A stretch of DNA of 64,000 nucleotides from Nostoc sp. CHAB 5824 (GCF_020829665.1 NZ_JAIVFT010000005.1:96807-160806), one strand, 5' to 3'. Shown: positions 9,376 through 18,948, counted from the first letter of the stretch. Numbers and translations: made by a program. The notes: a model not told the origin generated them from the sequence alone.

Positions 9376-9978
9376 ATGACAACAAAAAGTCTGTTGCCAT
9401 TAATCGCCGCCGCCTTTGCGTGTGGTGGTTCTGTTCTCGTGGAGGCGCGTCAACCCAAAACTCCGGTGGCTGTTGTCAAACCAAAGGTTTCTCAACCCGT
9501 GCAGCCAAAATGGAAGTTATTCACCGCTCCAGATGGGCGCTTTACTATTTTGATGCCGGGAAGCCCTAACAGAAATACCCAATCCCAAAAAACCTACATG
9601 GGGGAAATTAACTTAGAAATATTTGTCGCTCAACCACCAAAACAGCAAGTAGCTTATGTAGTTGCCTACAATGATTTTCCTTATAGTTATGGTCAAATAA
9701 CTGACCCCCAAGCTGTACTTAATAATGCACGGGATATGGCTCTCAAGACTACGAAAAGTAATTTAATTAGTCAACGAAACATTCGTAGTTCCAATAATCA
9801 TCCTGGCAAAGAAATTGAGTACGTCAATTCTGGAGGGAAAATTACTAAAAGTAGAATGTATGTTGCTGAAGGAAGATTATATCAAGTAATGGCAATAACT
9901 ACAAAAAAACAGCAGAAGACATTAGCTAAAACCATTACAGGATATTTAAATTCCTTCTATATAGTTTTGAAAAAGTGA
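9376..9978 (+). CDS. Secreted hypothetical protein
   Basis: 200 residues from the ATG at 9376, preceded by AAAGGT 8 nt away; a GTG at 9346 is possible but less likely. The N-terminus is a signal peptide (TTKSLLPLIAAAFACGGSVLVEA). The mature part contains WKLFTAPDGRFTILMPGSPN, a start shared by many exported cyanobacterial proteins of unknown function, then VAYVVAYNDFPYSY and MYVAEGRLYQVMAIT. It is probably periplasmic or extracellular. No enzyme motif is visible. Confidence 0.75.
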   Translation: MTTKSLLPLIAAAFACGGSVLVEARQPKTPVAVVKPKVSQPVQPKWKLFTAPDGRFTILMPGSPNRNTQSQKTYMGEINLEIFVAQPPKQQVAYVVAYNDFPYSYGQITDPQAVLNNARDMALKTTKSNLISQRNIRSSNNHPGKEIEYVNSGGKITKSRMYVAEGRLYQVMAITTKKQQKTLAKTITGYLNSFYIVLKK

Positions 9979-10073
9979 AATAACTAAAACCCCTACCATA
10001 TTAGCCTTGTAATCAATTGCGTGGCTCATAAGTAGGTAGTGGTCTATAAAGTTTAAATTGATAGGTAAGCAAA

Positions 10074-10128
10074 TTTGTAGTAAGGACTAAAGTCCTTATT
10101 TTCTAAGCACTTTAGTGCTTACTACAAA
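10074..10128. repeat. Hairpin repeat with nested palindromes
   Basis: Perfect 11-bp outer arms (TTTGTAGTAAG and CTTACTACAAA) enclose two smaller palindromes, GGACTAAAGTCC and GCACTTTAGTGC. A related, decayed copy lies at 30950-30996. The rest of 9979-10413 shows no gene. Confidence 0.7.
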
Positions 10129-10413
10129 CCCTCAAAACTAGCTTGACAAACTAGTAAGCACAAATAATGACTAAAATGTATAATTTGTTACATCTTCTAC
10201 AATGTACGCAAACCAGATAAAAAATTTCGGATTGTCGCTAATGAGATTTTTCCATTAACTATAAACTCCTAAATTCTGCTGTATTTTAATTATTTAATTT
10301 TTTTTAGCTCATATCATACAACTTATACGCCACTCAACCGCTCACTCAAACATGATTTCTAACACTAGGATGTCATGCTAATAATTATTCATTACCAAAT
10401 TAAATAAAACCAA

Positions 10414-10814
10414 GTGAAACAAATAGCTGATATTACTGATACTGCCGTTACCGCTGGTTCTTTTAGCACCCTCGTTGATGCAATTAAGGCTGCCAATTTG
10501 ATAGATAGTCTCAAAGGTGTTGACTCGTTTATCACCTCTGCATCCACCAATCAAGCTTTTGCAAATCTTCCACCAGATACTGTAGAGACATTGCTTAACA
10601 ATATTAATAAGCTCCAGGAACTCTTGACGTATCACGTCGTTTCCGGCAAAGTGATGCCAATAAAAACCTTGGAAAACCCAAGTTTTCAAATTAACCCTTT
10701 CCTTAAGGTTAAAGTAGATTATGGCCCACAGCCTCAACACCCGATACTAATGATAACGGTGTCATCTACATCATTTCTGGTTCCTCAGTAAATAAACATA
10801 TAGATGGCGAATAA
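10414..10814 (+). pseudogene. Fasciclin-domain protein, frameshifted
   Basis: From a GTG at 10414 the frame reads a fasciclin (FAS1) domain: ADITDTAVTAGSFSTLVDAI, AFANLPPDTVETLLNNINKL and LLTYHVVSGKV. It then leaves the family and ends at 10791. The expected C-terminal FAS1 strand (TPDTNDNGVIYIIS) is found in another frame at about 10735-10775 and runs to a stop at 10814. The FTVFAPT strand is also degraded to FITSAST and the middle is short. A frameshift has therefore split the domain. Intact relatives are secreted or surface adhesion proteins; no signal peptide remains here. Confidence 0.75.
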
Positions 10815-10896
10815 CATCTGTGATGTAAAAACTATTTATAGTTACTACTTCACGAGCTAGATCTATTTTAAATAACTCAACCAAATTAAATGTCAT

Positions 10897-10937
10897 ACCT
10901 CTCTCCAACTAAACCTCTTTCCTCTTAGGAGAGAGGT
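10897..10937. terminator. Inverted repeat ACCTCTCTCC/GGAGAGAGGT
   Basis: A perfect 10-bp stem with a 21-nt loop, followed on the plus strand by GTTTTAT. It could end transcription from the fasciclin remnant or be a small hairpin repeat; the loop is long for a classical terminator. Confidence 0.4.
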
Positions 10938-11037
10938 GTTTTATAGGTACAGAAAGAAATAACCATAGATCAACTCAGATAATCGTAGAGGCGCACGCAC
11001 ATCTGTGGCCTCTACCGATGTACTACTGAACAAACCA

Positions 11038-11934
11038 CTAATTAAGCAAAGGCAAAAATTGGCGAATTAAGCCAATTGTGACTGCTGGCAATTCTAACTG
11101 CGGTGTTAAGCCGACATCTTCCAACTGTTGAAAAAATCGGATCGCTTGGGGATTAATTTCGGCAAGGCGGCGACCAATTGAGGGCCCTGTAAATTCCGAT
11201 CTTTGTCCCCAAATAATGGCGGTGGGAGTGGTCAGCTGTTGAATGTAAAGGGATAAATCAAAGCATAAATCGCCACGGACAAAGGACAGTGCTGCATACT
11301 CAGCATTAGGCTGTTGGGCGGATTGTAAATAAGCATCTACAATTTCTTGGTAGACTCGATTAGACTGAGCAAATTGCCGTTGCTCTAAGAAGCTGCGAAT
11401 ACCCCCAGTGGTGGCTACCCCAGTGCTGTAAAGTAAACGGTCAACAAGGGGAACGCTGATTAACTGGGCAAAAAAACTACGAGAGTAGTCTTCGCCAAAG
11501 TCGGAAAGTCCAGCGGGGGTAGTGAGAATTAAAGACTTGAATAAATCAGGATGATCTGATGCTACTCGAATTGTAAAGGCTGCGGTCAAAGAAGAAGCGA
11601 TCGCTGTTACTGGCCCGGTACAAGTCTGCTCGAAAAACTCCCGAATCGTGGTTAAATAATCCTCAATCTTATAACTCCGTACCGGATGCTCAGACCTACC
11701 CCAACCGATTAAATCTGGTGCAATGACCCGATATTCAGCGGCAAAAGCCGGATAAACTTTCGACCATTCATAAGCAGAAGATCCACCACCAAAGCCGTGC
11801 ATAAACACCAAAGTTTCCCGATCATCTTTGGCAGTTACATTGTCCTGCCAAGGTGACCCAGCGGCAGTATAATATACCATTCTACCTAGTGAGGTATTTA
11901 TGGAGCGTTGGTCAAATCCTAGTGGTTGAAACAT
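11038..11934 (-). CDS. Alpha/beta hydrolase
   Basis: About 298 residues from the ATG at 11934; a GTG at 12030 would add 32 residues of low conservation. The fold is clear: FMHGFGGGSSAYEW gives the oxyanion HG motif, and YRVIAPDLIGWGRSEHP the strand before the nucleophile. The nucleophile elbow reads AIASSLTAA rather than the usual G-x-S-x-G, so the serine sits in a modified elbow. I recall this variant from cyanobacterial relatives. Substrate is unknown. The gene stands alone between the fasciclin relic and a plus-strand hypothetical gene. Confidence 0.8.
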   Translation of the reverse strand: MFQPLGFDQRSINTSLGRMVYYTAAGSPWQDNVTAKDDRETLVFMHGFGGGSSAYEWSKVYPAFAAEYRVIAPDLIGWGRSEHPVRSYKIEDYLTTIREFFEQTCTGPVTAIASSLTAAFTIRVASDHPDLFKSLILTTPAGLSDFGEDYSRSFFAQLISVPLVDRLLYSTGVATTGGIRSFLEQRQFAQSNRVYQEIVDAYLQSAQQPNAEYAALSFVRGDLCFDLSLYIQQLTTPTAIIWGQRSEFTGPSIGRRLAEINPQAIRFFQQLEDVGLTPQLELPAVTIGLIRQFLPLLN

Positions 11935-12432
11935 AAGTCTTTTTTGTTGACTGTAGTAATTTTTGGCATAAGTAACAAAATAGACCTGTGGACGTGGGCG
12001 CATAAAGAGAGTATTTGATAATTTCTCCACGTCACTACGTCTTCTTTAGTCACTCCAGAATATTTACCTATTTGGTTCAAACTCCCCACTCATTGTTATT
12101 ATCGGCGAATTAATCACTCTAGGGCTTCTGGCTACCGTCAGATTAAGTAGATATAAAATGACTAGATTACTTGTAAAGATTTGGTGATTTTTTTTCAGAA
12201 TAAAAATTAACTTAGCGTTGAAATTACTGTTTTATAAGGGTTTCTCGTGGTAGCAAGTATCACTAAAGCGTGAATAAAACATAAGTTTTTATGGTAGTCT
12301 ATCAAGAAACTCATAAATAATTTTGAGCGTCAATAAAAATCAAAATGCTCATCTTAACAAGCTATTAACTGTAGTTTTACATGTAGAAACATAGCTTTTG
12401 ATGTATTACTAAATCTAATTATTATCTAAGTA
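11935..12432. other. Intergenic region, no gene seen
   Basis: Divergent spacer between the hydrolase and the next plus-strand gene. AT-rich, with no repeat, terminator or recognisable promoter motif I would defend. Confidence 0.5.
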
Positions 12433-13035
12433 ATGGTAAGGCGGGATGTCATGGTAAAGCAGGCTACTCTTCAATCAAATAAACTACCAACGATTGAAGA
12501 CGCTAAATTTGCGCTTGACAAGTTTAATATACAAAATGAAATTGAAGCTTCAGCTTGGGGGGATCAGGTCGAGTCAGCTATTGACGCTGCCAGAGTGACT
12601 GTACCTACTTGTATTTGTTTAGACTTAGAAGACTTAAAATGTTTTGAAGCAGTAGAGTGCCAGTATGAACGCTGGGGAGTAATTTTTCACAATTCTATAG
12701 CAATACAGCCATCAAATCCAGCATTTCCAACCTATTCGGGGCTTATTGTCTTAATGGCAGCGCCTAAAAGCGGATTTTTAGAAGCTACTTTCTTGTGCCC
12801 GGTTAACTCGGTTAGCGCCTTTGTCACTAGTTCGCAACGGCTAGTGCTTTCCGCCTATAATCGCGATCGCCAACTCCTCGGTCAAACTGCACTACCAAGC
12901 GCTAATCTTGCCAATTCAGACTCGACAATTTCTCCCAATACCTTATTATCTATAACTGGGAATAACATCTACAGCGTTACCTTCTGTGCTTTTGATGGCC
13001 AATTCACGCTTGATAACTTTCGTTTTTGTCTTTAA
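12433..13035 (+). CDS. Conserved hypothetical protein with beta-sandwich-like C-terminus
   Basis: 200 residues; an internal ATG at 12451 is an alternative start. The N-terminal third is helical with two acidic patches. From residue 80 it looks like an all-beta domain (LEATFLCPVNSVSAFVTSSQ, LVLSAYNRDRQLLGQ) and ends SVTFCAFDGQFTLDNFRF, a motif common in secreted or PEP-CTERM-type cyanobacterial proteins. No signal peptide is present here, so location is unclear. No enzymatic residues are apparent. Confidence 0.65.
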   Translation: MVRRDVMVKQATLQSNKLPTIEDAKFALDKFNIQNEIEASAWGDQVESAIDAARVTVPTCICLDLEDLKCFEAVECQYERWGVIFHNSIAIQPSNPAFPTYSGLIVLMAAPKSGFLEATFLCPVNSVSAFVTSSQRLVLSAYNRDRQLLGQTALPSANLANSDSTISPNTLLSITGNNIYSVTFCAFDGQFTLDNFRFCL

Positions 13036-13143
13036 AAAGCCTTTATGCCCTTGCTCTGAGCCATTTAAAATGGTATCTTGATTTCCGCCGTGCCGTACTA
13101 AGCTATTACGCTTTTAAATTACACAGTCACTTCCTAAGTTCGT

Positions 13144-13190
13144 TGACGGCTGACGGTTAACTCTCAACAGTCAACAGCCAACAGCCAACA
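13144..13190. repeat. Heptanucleotide tandem repeats (TGACGGC, CAACAGC)
   Basis: Two TGACGGY heptads followed by CAACAGT, CAACAGC, CAACAGC and a partial unit, roughly inverted with respect to each other. This is the short tandemly repeated repetitive (STRR) style known from heterocystous cyanobacteria. The rest of 13036-13338 has no gene. Confidence 0.7.
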
Positions 13191-13338
13191 CGAAAATATG
13201 TGCAAGTTAAATGCGCGACAGTTTAGTCTACTATTTGTCCTTAAAAACCGGACATTTTCTGGTTTGGGTCTTCACCCTTTCTTCAACCGTAGTAAAACTT
13301 ATACAATAGTTAATTTCATCATCAAGTAGGTAAACACT

Positions 13339-14136
13339 GTGGCACAGGCTTCGTCTTCTTGGCAGCAATTGATCAACCAGATCCCCAACTGGAACTGGTC
13401 GCTTCCAAATTTCAAGACAAAGGGAGCCACAAAGCAGCAAACATTTAAGCGCTTCTCTGGGCCTGGGGGCTTTCTTGGGTTCTTGACAATCGTCGTCGCC
13501 ATGTTGTTGTGGAACTGGATGCTGCTGTTGGCTCTCTTAATCGGCGTTGGGATAATGGTATTGGTTTACTCAATGCAGGAGTGGGACTGGCAATTACATT
13601 GGTCTAAGATACGTAAGTTCTTAAACAGTTCAAATCGTCGTTTAGCCTTAGCAGTCGTCAGTGGTGGTCTTGCTACTGTCAGCACTTACATGGCCGCTGC
13701 AATTTGGGTTGACTCTCACAGTTCCTGGATTGCTGCTGGTGCGATTGTGCAAGGCGTGGGAACACTCTTAACTTTAATTTTATTGGTATGGCAAATTGCC
13801 AACTTCTATGAAAATCGAGAAGAAGACCACCTCGATCAGTTGTTGGTCGATTTAACAGAAAAAGATTCATTGAAGCGGTTGATTGCCCTACGTCAACTAA
13901 CTAAATTCATTAGCCGTAAACGAGTTGATTCTTCAGTGCAACAAGATGTTATCGAATGCTTGCAACTTTTACTCAGCCGAGAGGAGGAAGTTGTGATTAG
14001 AGAGGCAGCTTTTAAGAGTTTACAAGCCTGCGATGACCTCCGGTCGGTCGGAGACCATCGCCTACAAGTGCTACCCCCCAAAACAGCAGCAACTTTCATA
14101 CCCGTATCAGCAAAAGTCAAGCACCACGTTTTTTAG
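13339..14136 (+). CDS. Membrane protein with C-terminal HEAT/armadillo-like helices
   Basis: 265 residues from a GTG start. The N-terminal 40 residues are soluble and Trp/Lys rich. There are three hydrophobic segments (about 47-75, 98-118, 126-152), then a helical, charged C-terminal half (LDQLLVDLTEKDSLKRLIALRQLTKF, EEVVIREAAFKSLQAC) with the spacing of HEAT or armadillo repeats facing the cytoplasm. This suggests a membrane-anchored protein-interaction module. It lies between a hypothetical gene and convergent ftsE; function unknown. Confidence 0.7.
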   Translation: MAQASSSWQQLINQIPNWNWSLPNFKTKGATKQQTFKRFSGPGGFLGFLTIVVAMLLWNWMLLLALLIGVGIMVLVYSMQEWDWQLHWSKIRKFLNSSNRRLALAVVSGGLATVSTYMAAAIWVDSHSSWIAAGAIVQGVGTLLTLILLVWQIANFYENREEDHLDQLLVDLTEKDSLKRLIALRQLTKFISRKRVDSSVQQDVIECLQLLLSREEEVVIREAAFKSLQACDDLRSVGDHRLQVLPPKTAATFIPVSAKVKHHVF

Positions 14137-14210
14137 TCCTACCCTGCGGGTACTCCGTTGGAGAACTCGTAGAGTAGCCGCTGGCGCGTCTATGTCTTCT
14201 ATCTTTTGCA

Positions 14211-14245
14211 AATGACTAATGACCAATGACTAATGACAAATAACT
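14211..14245. repeat. AATGACT heptanucleotide repeat
   Basis: Five consecutive heptads (AATGACT, AATGACC, AATGACT, AATGACA, AATAACT), ending at the ftsE stop codon. Just upstream, 14143-14195 holds fragments of other Nostoc-type repeats (CCTGCGGGTACTCC, GTAGAGTAGCCGCTGG). Confidence 0.8.
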
Positions 14246-14990
14246 ATTTTCGAGACAACCGTCCATTGCGAACTTGCACTACCGGATGATTGCATCGCCG
14301 CACCAACTGTTCATCGTGGGTGGTAACAATTACTGTAGCCCCAAAGGAATTTAACTTCTGGAGAATTTGGATCACTTGCCAGGAATTATCTGGATCAAGA
14401 TTTCCAGTAGGCTCATCCGCCAACAGCAGCGGTGGTGTACCAACGATCGCTCGCGCAATACTCACTCGCTGTTGCTCTCCCCCAGACAGTTGATCTGGAA
14501 AGCAGTCAGCTTTACTCAGCAAACCCACTAGTTTCAAGGTTGGTTCTAAGCGTCGTTGAATTTCTTTACGTGTATACCCTTGAGCTTGCAGTACAAAAGT
14601 CACATTTTCCGCTACTGTTCGTTGGGTAATCAGTTTATAGTCTTGAAACACAATGCCAATCCGTCGCCGCAATAATGACAAGCGATCGCCCCGTAAACCT
14701 GCTACATTACATCCATCAACAATTACTTCTCCCTGCGTCGGTAACTCATGTCCATACAGCAGTTTCAAGAGCGTTGATTTACCAGAACCACTTGGCCCTG
14801 TGATAAACAGAAATTCTCCCTTTTTTACCTCAAGGTTCGCATTCAACAAGGCGTGAGAGCCGTTAGTATAAGTCTTGGTTACAGATTGCAATTGCACCTT
14901 TACAGTAGTATTGCTACCGTGCTGTTGAGTTTTACTGTCCTCTTTATAAACGGATTTATCTGTTTTAACTTGAGTTGTTAATACTGGCAT
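14244..14990 (-). CDS. ftsE: FtsE-type cell-division ABC transporter ATPase
   Basis: 248 residues. After a non-conserved 30-residue lead, the FtsE core begins with [13 protein letters not shown]. Walker A is GPSGSGKS (65-72), the Q-loop is VFQDYKLI as in FtsE, the signature is [14 protein letters not shown] and Walker B is [13 protein letters not shown]. FtsE works with the membrane protein FtsX to control septal peptidoglycan hydrolases. No ftsX is visible nearby. The 30-residue polar N-terminal extension is unusual against the usual 220-230 residues. Confidence 0.85.
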   Translation of the reverse strand: MPVLTTQVKTDKSVYKEDSKTQQHGSNTTVKVQLQSVTKTYTNGSHALLNANLEVKKGEFLFITGPSGSGKSTLLKLLYGHELPTQGEVIVDGCNVAGLRGDRLSLLRRRIGIVFQDYKLITQRTVAENVTFVLQAQGYTRKEIQRRLEPTLKLVGLLSKADCFPDQLSGGEQQRVSIARAIVGTPPLLLADEPTGNLDPDNSWQVIQILQKLNSFGATVIVTTHDEQLVRRCNHPVVQVRNGRLSRK

Positions 14991-15062
14991 TGTTAAATTT
15001 TCCTCATCCCCACAACCAAATAGCTTAATGGCTCAGATTTGACATTCCTCTCAAAAATAAGG

Positions 15063-15085
15063 ATTCCCAGGTTTCGCCTGGGAAT
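15063..15085. repeat. ATTCCCAGG/CCTGGGAAT hairpin
   Basis: A perfect 9-bp stem with a TTTCG loop, between ftsE and the glycosyltransferase gene. It matches the imperfect hairpin at 655-675, so it is a dispersed element; it could also act as a weak terminator. Confidence 0.6.
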
Positions 15086-15181
15086 TGAAAATTCAACAAA
15101 GACAATTTAAATTTTTTGAAGGCTTTAATACTAACTAAGTAATAACACGAGCTAAACGCCCCGCTACCACTAGCAGCACGT

Positions 15182-15937
15182 TTAACTAATAGCACCCCTT
15201 GCTGTCAAACGATAAACAAACGCTTTTATAGCAAATGCTGGCAAAGCTAACATTCGCCGCCAACGCCAAGGTTCTTGATAAAGCCGATACAACCATTCCA
15301 AATTATTGTTTCCTAACCAGGCGGGAGCACGAGTTTTAGTTCCCGACCAAATATCAAAACTGCCACCAACGCCAATCCAAACTGCTTGAGGACACAAATT
15401 GCGGTTTTCGGCAATCCATAATTCTTGACGTGGCACTCCCAAACCGACAAAAATTACTTGTGGCTGCAATTGAGCCAGAGTTTGTCGCAATTGTGCTTCT
15501 TCTTCTGGGGAATGGTAGCCTGAGTGAGTGCCTACTATACTCAAATCTGGAATTTGCTGCTGCCAAAAATCTGCCGCAGTTGAGGCCACTCCAGGCGCTC
15601 CTCCATAGAAAAATACCTTTGCCCCTGTCTTCTGTTGCCCGATTTCTTGCAAAAGTTTTTCTGCTAATTCAATCCCTGGAAAACGCTGCACTTTTTGCCA
15701 TAACAGCCACCGCAAATACAGAACAACCCCGGCTCCATCTGGAATCACTAGTTCAGCATTTTTAATCACCCGAGCTAGTAATTGATTCTGCTCTGCCTGC
15801 ATAGTCATTTCTGCATTGAGCGTTACTACATGAGTTCCTCTGCCTGCGTGCAGGCATTCTAACAACCAGCCTGGATAGTTATCCATCACATGAACTGGTA
15901 TTCCCAAGACTGAAAATGCTTGATTGCCTTTAGACAT
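15182..15937 (-). CDS. WecG/TagA/CpsF-family glycosyltransferase
   Basis: 251 residues of the GT26 family. Key features are the THVVTLNAEM strand, the catalytic-loop PDGAGVVLYL with its conserved Asp, VGLGVPRQELWI, and the C-terminal GVGGSFDIWSGTKTRAPAWL leading to a Trp/Arg-rich tail (LYQEPWRWRRM) that contacts membrane. Family members transfer N-acetylmannosaminuronic acid or N-acetylmannosamine to lipid-linked sugars in exopolysaccharide or teichoic-acid synthesis. Here it is likely to act in extracellular polysaccharide assembly. It lies upstream of ftsE on the same strand, about 190 nt apart. Confidence 0.88.
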   Translation of the reverse strand: MSKGNQAFSVLGIPVHVMDNYPGWLLECLHAGRGTHVVTLNAEMTMQAEQNQLLARVIKNAELVIPDGAGVVLYLRWLLWQKVQRFPGIELAEKLLQEIGQQKTGAKVFFYGGAPGVASTAADFWQQQIPDLSIVGTHSGYHSPEEEAQLRQTLAQLQPQVIFVGLGVPRQELWIAENRNLCPQAVWIGVGGSFDIWSGTKTRAPAWLGNNNLEWLYRLYQEPWRWRRMLALPAFAIKAFVYRLTARGAIS

Positions 15938-16149
15938 AGCCTATTCTGGATTCACCTCACACCAGATTTCCTTGAATGTTAAGTTTATCAAATTTTTTAT
16001 ATTAGAACTTACGCACAAGAGATTCCCATTGCCCTGCAACAATAGAAAGCATAACTAATTAGTCTTGGGCACTTGTACTTGGGCTGAAACAGTTCAAATT
16101 TGATTGTTGAAGTAGTAATATTCACTGAGTATAAAACGCTCAACGAAGA

Positions 16150-16278
16150 GGCAGGGGGAAGGGGGAAGGGAGCAGGGAGCAGGGGGAAAAGGGGGAACTT
16201 TCCCCCCTACCCCCCGCACCCTGCCCCAATTCTTCTTCTCCATCCCCCTTGCTTATTGCTCCCTGCTCCCTTGCCTCT
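16150..16278. repeat. G-rich heptad repeat with inverted C-rich arm
   Basis: Purine heptads GGGGGAA and GGGAGCA repeat on the left arm. The right arm is pyrimidine-rich and closes with TGCTCCCTGCTCCCTTGCCT, the reverse complement of AGGCA plus AGGGAGCAGGGAGCA. The whole block can fold into a long hairpin, and the G-runs could form quadruplexes. It lies in the 467-nt gap upstream of the NarL-type regulator; no gene is seen there. Confidence 0.75.
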
Positions 16279-16404
16279 TTTTCAACTCGCAACTCTGGTT
16301 CCGGGAACAGAAGCCCCCACTATACTGCTTGCAGTTAGTGTGGGAGTATGTCACGAAACTCGACGACTTTCTGGTTAAGGTAGTGTAACGGGCTGAAGTT
16401 GGCT

Positions 16405-17124
16405 ATGAGTAAAATTCGTATCGCTCTGATTGAAGATCATGACCTAACTCGTGTGGGTATTCGGACAGCACTACTGCAAAAGGATGAAATTGAAGTTGTA
16501 GGTGAAGCTGCCAATGCTGCTGAGGGGCTAAAGATGTTAAAAATGGTACAACCAGATATTGCCATTGTCGATATTGGTTTACCAGACAAGGATGGCATTG
16601 AATTGACACGGGAGGTAAAATCTACTACGAATGGGCAGCAGCTACTAACAAAGGTGTTAATTTTGACGCTGCGGGATAACAAAGAAGCTGTGTTGGCAGC
16701 TTTTGCCGCTGGTGCAGACTCTTACTGTATGAAGGATATCAAATTTGATAATTTGCTGGAAGCAGTACGAGTAACTTACAATGGCAACGCCTGGATCGAT
16801 CCGGCGATCGCTCGGATTGTATTACAACAAGCTCAACAAAATCCCCAAAAGTTGGAATCAGCTTTTGTAGATACCAACACCATTACCTCTAACCCTGATT
16901 ATGTCGAGAATCTGGAAGGAATTCAACCTTACACCCTGACAGAAAGGGAATTAGAAGTGCTACAGTTGATTGTCGAAGGTTGTAGTAATGCAGTAATTGC
17001 GGAAAGGCTTTACATCACTGTTGGGACTGTTAAAACTCACGTTCGCAATATTTTGAATAAGCTATGTGCCGATGACCGTACCCAAGCAGCAGTCCGCGCC
17101 TTGCGTTCTGGGTTAGTGGGATAA
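16405..17124 (+). CDS. NarL/FixJ-type DNA-binding response regulator
   Basis: 239 residues from the ATG at 16405; a TTG two codons earlier is in frame. The receiver has the acidic pocket IEDHD and phospho-acceptor Asp56 in IVDIGLPDKDG, with the Thr/Lys switch in LTLRD and CMKDIKF. The C-terminus is a LuxR-type helix-turn-helix: LTERELEVLQLIVEGCSN then ERLYITVGTVKTHVRNIL. It should bind DNA after phosphorylation by a histidine kinase encoded elsewhere. It precedes the PP2C phosphatase gene by 147 nt on the same strand. Cyanobacterial LuxR-type regulators often respond to light or redox state, but the signal here is unknown. Confidence 0.9.
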   Translation: MSKIRIALIEDHDLTRVGIRTALLQKDEIEVVGEAANAAEGLKMLKMVQPDIAIVDIGLPDKDGIELTREVKSTTNGQQLLTKVLILTLRDNKEAVLAAFAAGADSYCMKDIKFDNLLEAVRVTYNGNAWIDPAIARIVLQQAQQNPQKLESAFVDTNTITSNPDYVENLEGIQPYTLTERELEVLQLIVEGCSNAVIAERLYITVGTVKTHVRNILNKLCADDRTQAAVRALRSGLVG

Positions 17125-17271
17125 GGTTAAATTCAGTGAACAGTTATAAGGTTTGAAACACTGATAACTGATAACTGTTGAAAATGATTACTTATTAATT
17201 TTTGTTGATTGTCAGGTGGGATAAATATTATATTATCTCGCCATTCAAATATGTGAAAACTAAAGTCAAAT

Positions 17272-18945
17272 ATGGCTGAGATCGGGGCGGACAAACTTAA
17301 GCTCATGGTGGTAGATGATGAGCCAGATAACTTAGATTTACTCTACCGCACTTTTAGGCGAGATTTTCAAGTATATAAAGCCAATCATGCCTTTGGTGCT
17401 CTGGAAATCTTGGATCAATTTGGCGAAATGGCGGTGATTATTTCTGACCAAAGAATGCCAGAAATGAATGGCACTGAATTTTTTAGTCGCACTGTAGAGC
17501 GCTTTCCAGATACGATTCGGATTTTATTAACTGGTTTTACTGATGTCGAAGATTTGGTGGATGCGATTAACTCTGGTCAGGTATTCAAGTACATTACCAA
17601 ACCCTGGAATCCAGATCGGCTTAGAGCGTTAGTTGAGCAAGCCACTGATACATATCGTCTAGTTAAGAAGCGCACGCAAGAGTTACGTCGGTCCCTACGG
17701 CGAGAATCTTTGTTTAATGCGGTAACAACGGCAATTCGGGAGTCTCTAGACTACGACAGTATGCTGCAAAAGATTGTAGCAACTCTTGGTCAAACATTTG
17801 AAGCTACCAGTTGCTTGCTCAGACCAGTAGAGGGCGATCGCCTCACCCAAGACCAGTTCTCATACCGCGATCCTCAATCCGATGTATTAGATTGCTTCTT
17901 CGACCCCAGTCTTTTAATTGAAAAAGTCCTGGAAACCCGTCATTATCAACTTGCTCAAGAAATATACGACGGCAACCCTTGTCACCACCTGGTTGTACCA
18001 CTTAGCTACCAGCAGCATTTGTTGGCTGTGCTAGCCCTTCACCAATGGGGACGCGATCGCCCCTGGCAAGACGAAGATATCCAACTAATTGCAGGTGTTG
18101 CCGAACAAGCAGCCTTAGCCCTCTCTCAAGCAAAACTCTATCAGCGCCTCCAAGAAAAGCAACAGCAGATTCATACTGAGCTAGAGGTAGCTCGCCAAAT
18201 TCAATACAACTTGCTACGTCAAAGTTTACCTGACATCAAAGGTGTGAAAGTGCAAGCCTGCTGCTATCCTGCGCGGGAAGTAGGAGGCGATTTTTTTGAA
18301 GTTTTTGTCCATCCTAAAGGGGATTTATGGTTGGCAGTGGGTGATGTCTCGGGTAAGGGTGTCCCAGCTGCTTTATTTATGGCTAGTATTATTTCAGTTT
18401 TGCGCCGGGAATTATCTCAAGAAGCACCAGCCGAGCCAAATGTGGTTATGCAAAACCTCAACCATGCTCTCAGTGAAGACTTGATTAGCAACAATTATTT
18501 CATCACCCTTGTGTTAGCCTGTTATACCCCTACCACTAAAGAACTCGTCTACACTAATGCTGGTCATATCTATCCACTGTTATGGTCATGCCAAGGTGCT
18601 TTAGGCGACAATCCTAATTACCTTAAAGTTCGCAGCGTTCCTTTAGGGATCTTACCTAAGTGGCAGGCACAGTCAGGTCGTTTAGTTCTCGCTGCTGGAG
18701 ACACATTGTTACTAGCCAGCGATGGAATTACAGAGGCAATGGTATCAAATAATTGTGATTTAACAGTAAAAACCGGGTCTGGCGTTGACTCAGCTAACCG
18801 TTCTATGCTGAATCAAGATGGTCTTTGGCAACTCTTGCAACAAGAGCAACGACCGCTTTCTCTTAACCATTTACTAGCTCGCATCCAGGCAGATAACCAC
18901 GTTCAAGAAGATGATCAAACTATACTTTCACTGGAGATTTTATAA
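17272..18945 (+). CDS. Response regulator-GAF-PP2C (SpoIIE/RsbU-type) serine phosphatase
   Basis: 557 residues with three domains. A CheY-like receiver at 1-130 has Asp59 in SDQRMPEM. A GAF-like sensor lies at about 150-300 (NAVTTAIRESLDYDSMLQ through VAEQAALALSQA). A short coiled coil (about 295-330) leads to a PP2C-type phosphatase with the metal-binding EVGGDFFEVF and VGDVSGKGVPAALFMA motifs and DTLLLASDGITEA near the end. Such enzymes dephosphorylate STAS-domain anti-anti-sigma proteins. The next gene, 3 nt downstream, encodes the matching RsbW-like kinase, making a partner-switching pair; the STAS partner is not in this window. Confidence 0.92.
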   Translation: MAEIGADKLKLMVVDDEPDNLDLLYRTFRRDFQVYKANHAFGALEILDQFGEMAVIISDQRMPEMNGTEFFSRTVERFPDTIRILLTGFTDVEDLVDAINSGQVFKYITKPWNPDRLRALVEQATDTYRLVKKRTQELRRSLRRESLFNAVTTAIRESLDYDSMLQKIVATLGQTFEATSCLLRPVEGDRLTQDQFSYRDPQSDVLDCFFDPSLLIEKVLETRHYQLAQEIYDGNPCHHLVVPLSYQQHLLAVLALHQWGRDRPWQDEDIQLIAGVAEQAALALSQAKLYQRLQEKQQQIHTELEVARQIQYNLLRQSLPDIKGVKVQACCYPAREVGGDFFEVFVHPKGDLWLAVGDVSGKGVPAALFMASIISVLRRELSQEAPAEPNVVMQNLNHALSEDLISNNYFITLVLACYTPTTKELVYTNAGHIYPLLWSCQGALGDNPNYLKVRSVPLGILPKWQAQSGRLVLAAGDTLLLASDGITEAMVSNNCDLTVKTGSGVDSANRSMLNQDGLWQLLQQEQRPLSLNHLLARIQADNHVQEDDQTILSLEIL

Positions 18946-18948
18946 ATA

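Noticed and set aside
13231..13502. Two overlapping minus-strand frames of 67-69 codons
   Set aside because: They are shadows of the membrane/HEAT gene starting at 13339 and share no protein-like pattern.
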